Shown here: positions 12,642 to 14,182 of the stretch, piece by piece
Numbering within the stretch: the first letter of the stretch is position 1
Layout: every line of letters begins with the position of its first letter
NCBI GenBank assembly: GCA_964635575.1
Contig: CAZWNY010000049.1
Coordinates: forward strand, 1-14,182
Source of the DNA: GCA-2733415 sp964635575
Lineage (GTDB): Bacteria; Bacteroidota; Bacteroidia; Flavobacteriales; Flavobacteriaceae
Direction: 5' to 3'
Length of the DNA stretch: 14,182 nucleotides
Program-made: the position numbers and the translations under genes
Notes under the pieces: model-generated
Seen by the model: only the letters and a program-made list of their open reading frames with translations
What the model was told of the DNA's origin: nothing
Database searches by the model: none

Positions 12642-13592
12642 ATGACAGGTATTGTATATAAATCTACAGGAAGTTGGTATTTGGTAAAAACCAAAAAAAA
12701 CAACTTTTATAAATGTAGAATAAAAGGAAAATTTAGACTTAAAGGTATTAAAAGCACCAATCCTATTGCAGTTGGCGATGTAGTAAGTTTTGAAATAGAA
12801 ACTAATAACAGCGAAAAAACAGGCGTAATACACAAAATACATGAGCGTACAAATTATGTAGTGCGTAAATCGGTAAATTTATCAAAACGAACCCATATTA
12901 TTGCTTCAAATATAGATCAGGTTTTTTTATTAATTACACTTAACAATCCGCCTACTTTAACCAATTTTATCGATCGTTTTTTGGCAACCGCAGAAGCATA
13001 TCGTATAAAAACAATATTGTTATTTAATAAAATAGACGATTATAACCAAGACGAGTTGTTAGAAATAAAATACTTAGCTCATATATACCGAAAAATAGGA
13101 TACACATGCATGGGTGTATCTGCTTTAGAAGGCAAAAACGTAGATAAAGTAAAAGAAATGATGTTGGGTAAAACCAGTATGTTTATTGGGCATTCTGGGG
13201 TAGGAAAATCAACATTAGTAAACGCCATTGAGCCGTCATTAGACTTGAAAACCAAACAAATATCTACACAACACAAACAAGGGCAACACACCACAACGTT
13301 TTCTGAAATGTTCGACTTGTCTTTTAATGCACGTATTATTGATACACCAGGAATTAAAGGTTTTGGAGTAGTAGATATGGAGCCACAAGAGATTACGGAC
13401 TATTTTCCTGAGTTTTTTAAATTAAAACAAGCATGTAAGTTTCATAATTGTTTACATATAGAAGAACCCAAATGTGCCATAAAAGAAGCATTAGAAAAAG
13501 ATGAAATTTCCGCTTCTCGCTATAAAAGTTACCTGCAAATTGTAGCAGGAGATGATGAACATTATCGAGTAGATGATTATAAAAGAGAATAA
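12642..13592 (+). CDS. rsgA: Ribosome small-subunit-dependent GTPase A
   Basis: Encodes 316 residues. A late-stage 30S subunit maturation GTPase of the cytoplasm. Typical circularly permuted GTPase: N-terminal OB-fold (about 1-75), then G4 NKID (129-132), G5 SAL (160-162), G1 GHSGVGKST (183-191), the G2 region with HTTT (216-219), and G3 DTPG (234-237). The C-terminal zinc knuckle is C265, C270, H272, C278, with all ligands present. The length is normal. The ATG at 12642 is the natural start, because the OB-fold begins directly with GIVYKSTGSWYLV. It forms a tight row with dtd, 5 bases downstream. Confidence 0.97.
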   Translation: MTGIVYKSTGSWYLVKTKKNNFYKCRIKGKFRLKGIKSTNPIAVGDVVSFEIETNNSEKTGVIHKIHERTNYVVRKSVNLSKRTHIIASNIDQVFLLITLNNPPTLTNFIDRFLATAEAYRIKTILLFNKIDDYNQDELLEIKYLAHIYRKIGYTCMGVSALEGKNVDKVKEMMLGKTSMFIGHSGVGKSTLVNAIEPSLDLKTKQISTQHKQGQHTTTFSEMFDLSFNARIIDTPGIKGFGVVDMEPQEITDYFPEFFKLKQACKFHNCLHIEEPKCAIKEALEKDEISASRYKSYLQIVAGDDEHYRVDDYKRE

Positions 13593-13597
13593 AAAAT

Positions 13598-14050
13598 ATG
13601 CGAGCAATAATACAACGTGTAACCAAAGCATCGGTAACCATTAAACATAAAAAACATGCTGAAATTAAAACAGGATTGTTAATATTATTGGGTATTGAAA
13701 ATCAAGACACACAGAAAGACGTTGTTTGGTTGACCAATAAAATAGTAAAAATGCGAATTTTTAATGATGAAAACAATCTGATGAACAAGTCCGTACAAAA
13801 CATTAACGGAGAAATATTAGTAGTAAGTCAGTTTACATTATTTGCCAGTACAAAAAAAGGAAATCGACCAGGATTTACCCGTTCTGCAAAACCAGAAAAA
13901 GCAATACCATTATATGAAACGTTTGTAAAAGAATTGCAGGCTTTAGTGCAAAAACCAATACAAACAGGAGTTTTTGGAGCAGACATGCAAGTAACATTAC
14001 TAAATAACGGACCTGTAACTATAAATATGGATACTAAAAATAAAGAATAA
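13598..14050 (+). CDS. dtd: D-aminoacyl-tRNA deacylase
   Basis: Encodes 150 residues, the normal family length. It removes D-amino acids, and glycine from tRNA-Ala, from mischarged tRNAs. Family signatures are present: MRAIIQRVTKASV start, SQFTL (77-81) as the catalytic loop, KKGNRPGFT (86-94), TGVFGADM (123-130) and the Gly-cis-Pro motif NGPVT (137-141). It starts 5 bases after rsgA and its TAA stop overlaps the next ATG by one base (TAATG), so these genes are very likely one transcript. Confidence 0.97.
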   Translation: MRAIIQRVTKASVTIKHKKHAEIKTGLLILLGIENQDTQKDVVWLTNKIVKMRIFNDENNLMNKSVQNINGEILVVSQFTLFASTKKGNRPGFTRSAKPEKAIPLYETFVKELQALVQKPIQTGVFGADMQVTLLNNGPVTINMDTKNKE

Positions 14051-14182
14051 TGGCATCACTATTCGGGCATGGATTAATAGGATATGCTTTTGCAAAAGTA
14101 ATAGATAAAAAACAAACAAAATTATTAGTTGGTTTAGCAATATTTTCTGCTATTTTACCCGATGTAGATGTGCTTTCTTTTC
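14050..14182 (+). CDS. Membrane-bound metal-dependent hydrolase, N-terminal part (cut by window end)
   Basis: Only the first 44 codons lie in the window. The start MASLFGHGLIGYAFAKVID, followed by a hydrophobic segment and ILPDVDVLSF, is typical of the YdjM-like membrane metal-dependent hydrolases (DUF457). The early His (residue 7) and the PDVD segment (about 38-41) are conserved metal-binding-type positions in that family. Further conserved residues would lie outside. It overlaps the dtd stop codon by one base, so it is probably translationally coupled and belongs to the rsgA-dtd transcript. Substrate unknown. Confidence 0.7.
   Translation, partial: MASLFGHGLIGYAFAKVIDKKQTKLLVGLAIFSAILPDVDVLSF

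Overview
The window looks like chromosomal DNA of a member of the Flavobacteriia (Bacteroidota). The DNA is strongly AT-rich. Genes lack Shine-Dalgarno sequences and start in A-rich contexts. Several promoters match the Bacteroidota -7 consensus TAnnTTTG. Gene content points the same way: GLPGLI-family proteins, large outer-membrane beta-barrels with an N-terminal carboxypeptidase-regulatory-like domain, the gliding genes gldD and gldA, and a DAHP synthase fused to chorismate mutase. The genus cannot be fixed from sequence alone.

Left part (1-8350), accessory. A three-gene cassette appears twice: (i) a small Sec-exported protein of about 110 residues, (ii) a GLPGLI-family exported protein, (iii) a receptor-like outer-membrane beta-barrel of about 890 residues. 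Cassette 1 (12-3873) is complete. Cassette 2 (4181-5466) has its small protein and GLPGLI gene, but of its receptor only the last ~96 bases remain (5371-5466). A further complete receptor with its own start follows (5656-8328). The two small proteins share an almost identical signal peptide and pro-region (first 35 codons) and then have unrelated mature parts, each with two cysteines about 30 residues apart. The 3' ends of the two full receptors and the remnant are about 95-96% identical at DNA level, while the rest of the two receptors has diverged much more. Both small-protein/GLPGLI junctions carry an RNA hairpin of unrelated sequence but equal position. Together this looks like an evolving family of paired secreted peptide plus outer-membrane apparatus, remodelled by recombination at conserved ends. 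It is the most unusual content of the window; its function is unknown.

Right part (8546-14182), core genome. In order: a small conserved-looking hypothetical protein; pheS (Phe-tRNA synthetase alpha); gldD (gliding/type IX secretion lipoprotein) directly behind pheS and lacking any ATG/GTG/TTG start; then, convergent, gldA (ATPase of the Gld ABC transporter). Divergent from gldA runs a cluster of aroG-type DAHP synthase/chorismate mutase, rsgA, dtd and the beginning of a membrane metal-dependent hydrolase, tightly spaced (28 bp, 5 bp, 1-bp overlap). The DAHP synthase gene is preceded by a consensus -7 element and an 11-codon reading frame with three Phe codons that overlaps a hairpin covering the start codon, a possible attenuation device.

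I saw no tRNA, rRNA, CRISPR array, transposase or integrase.
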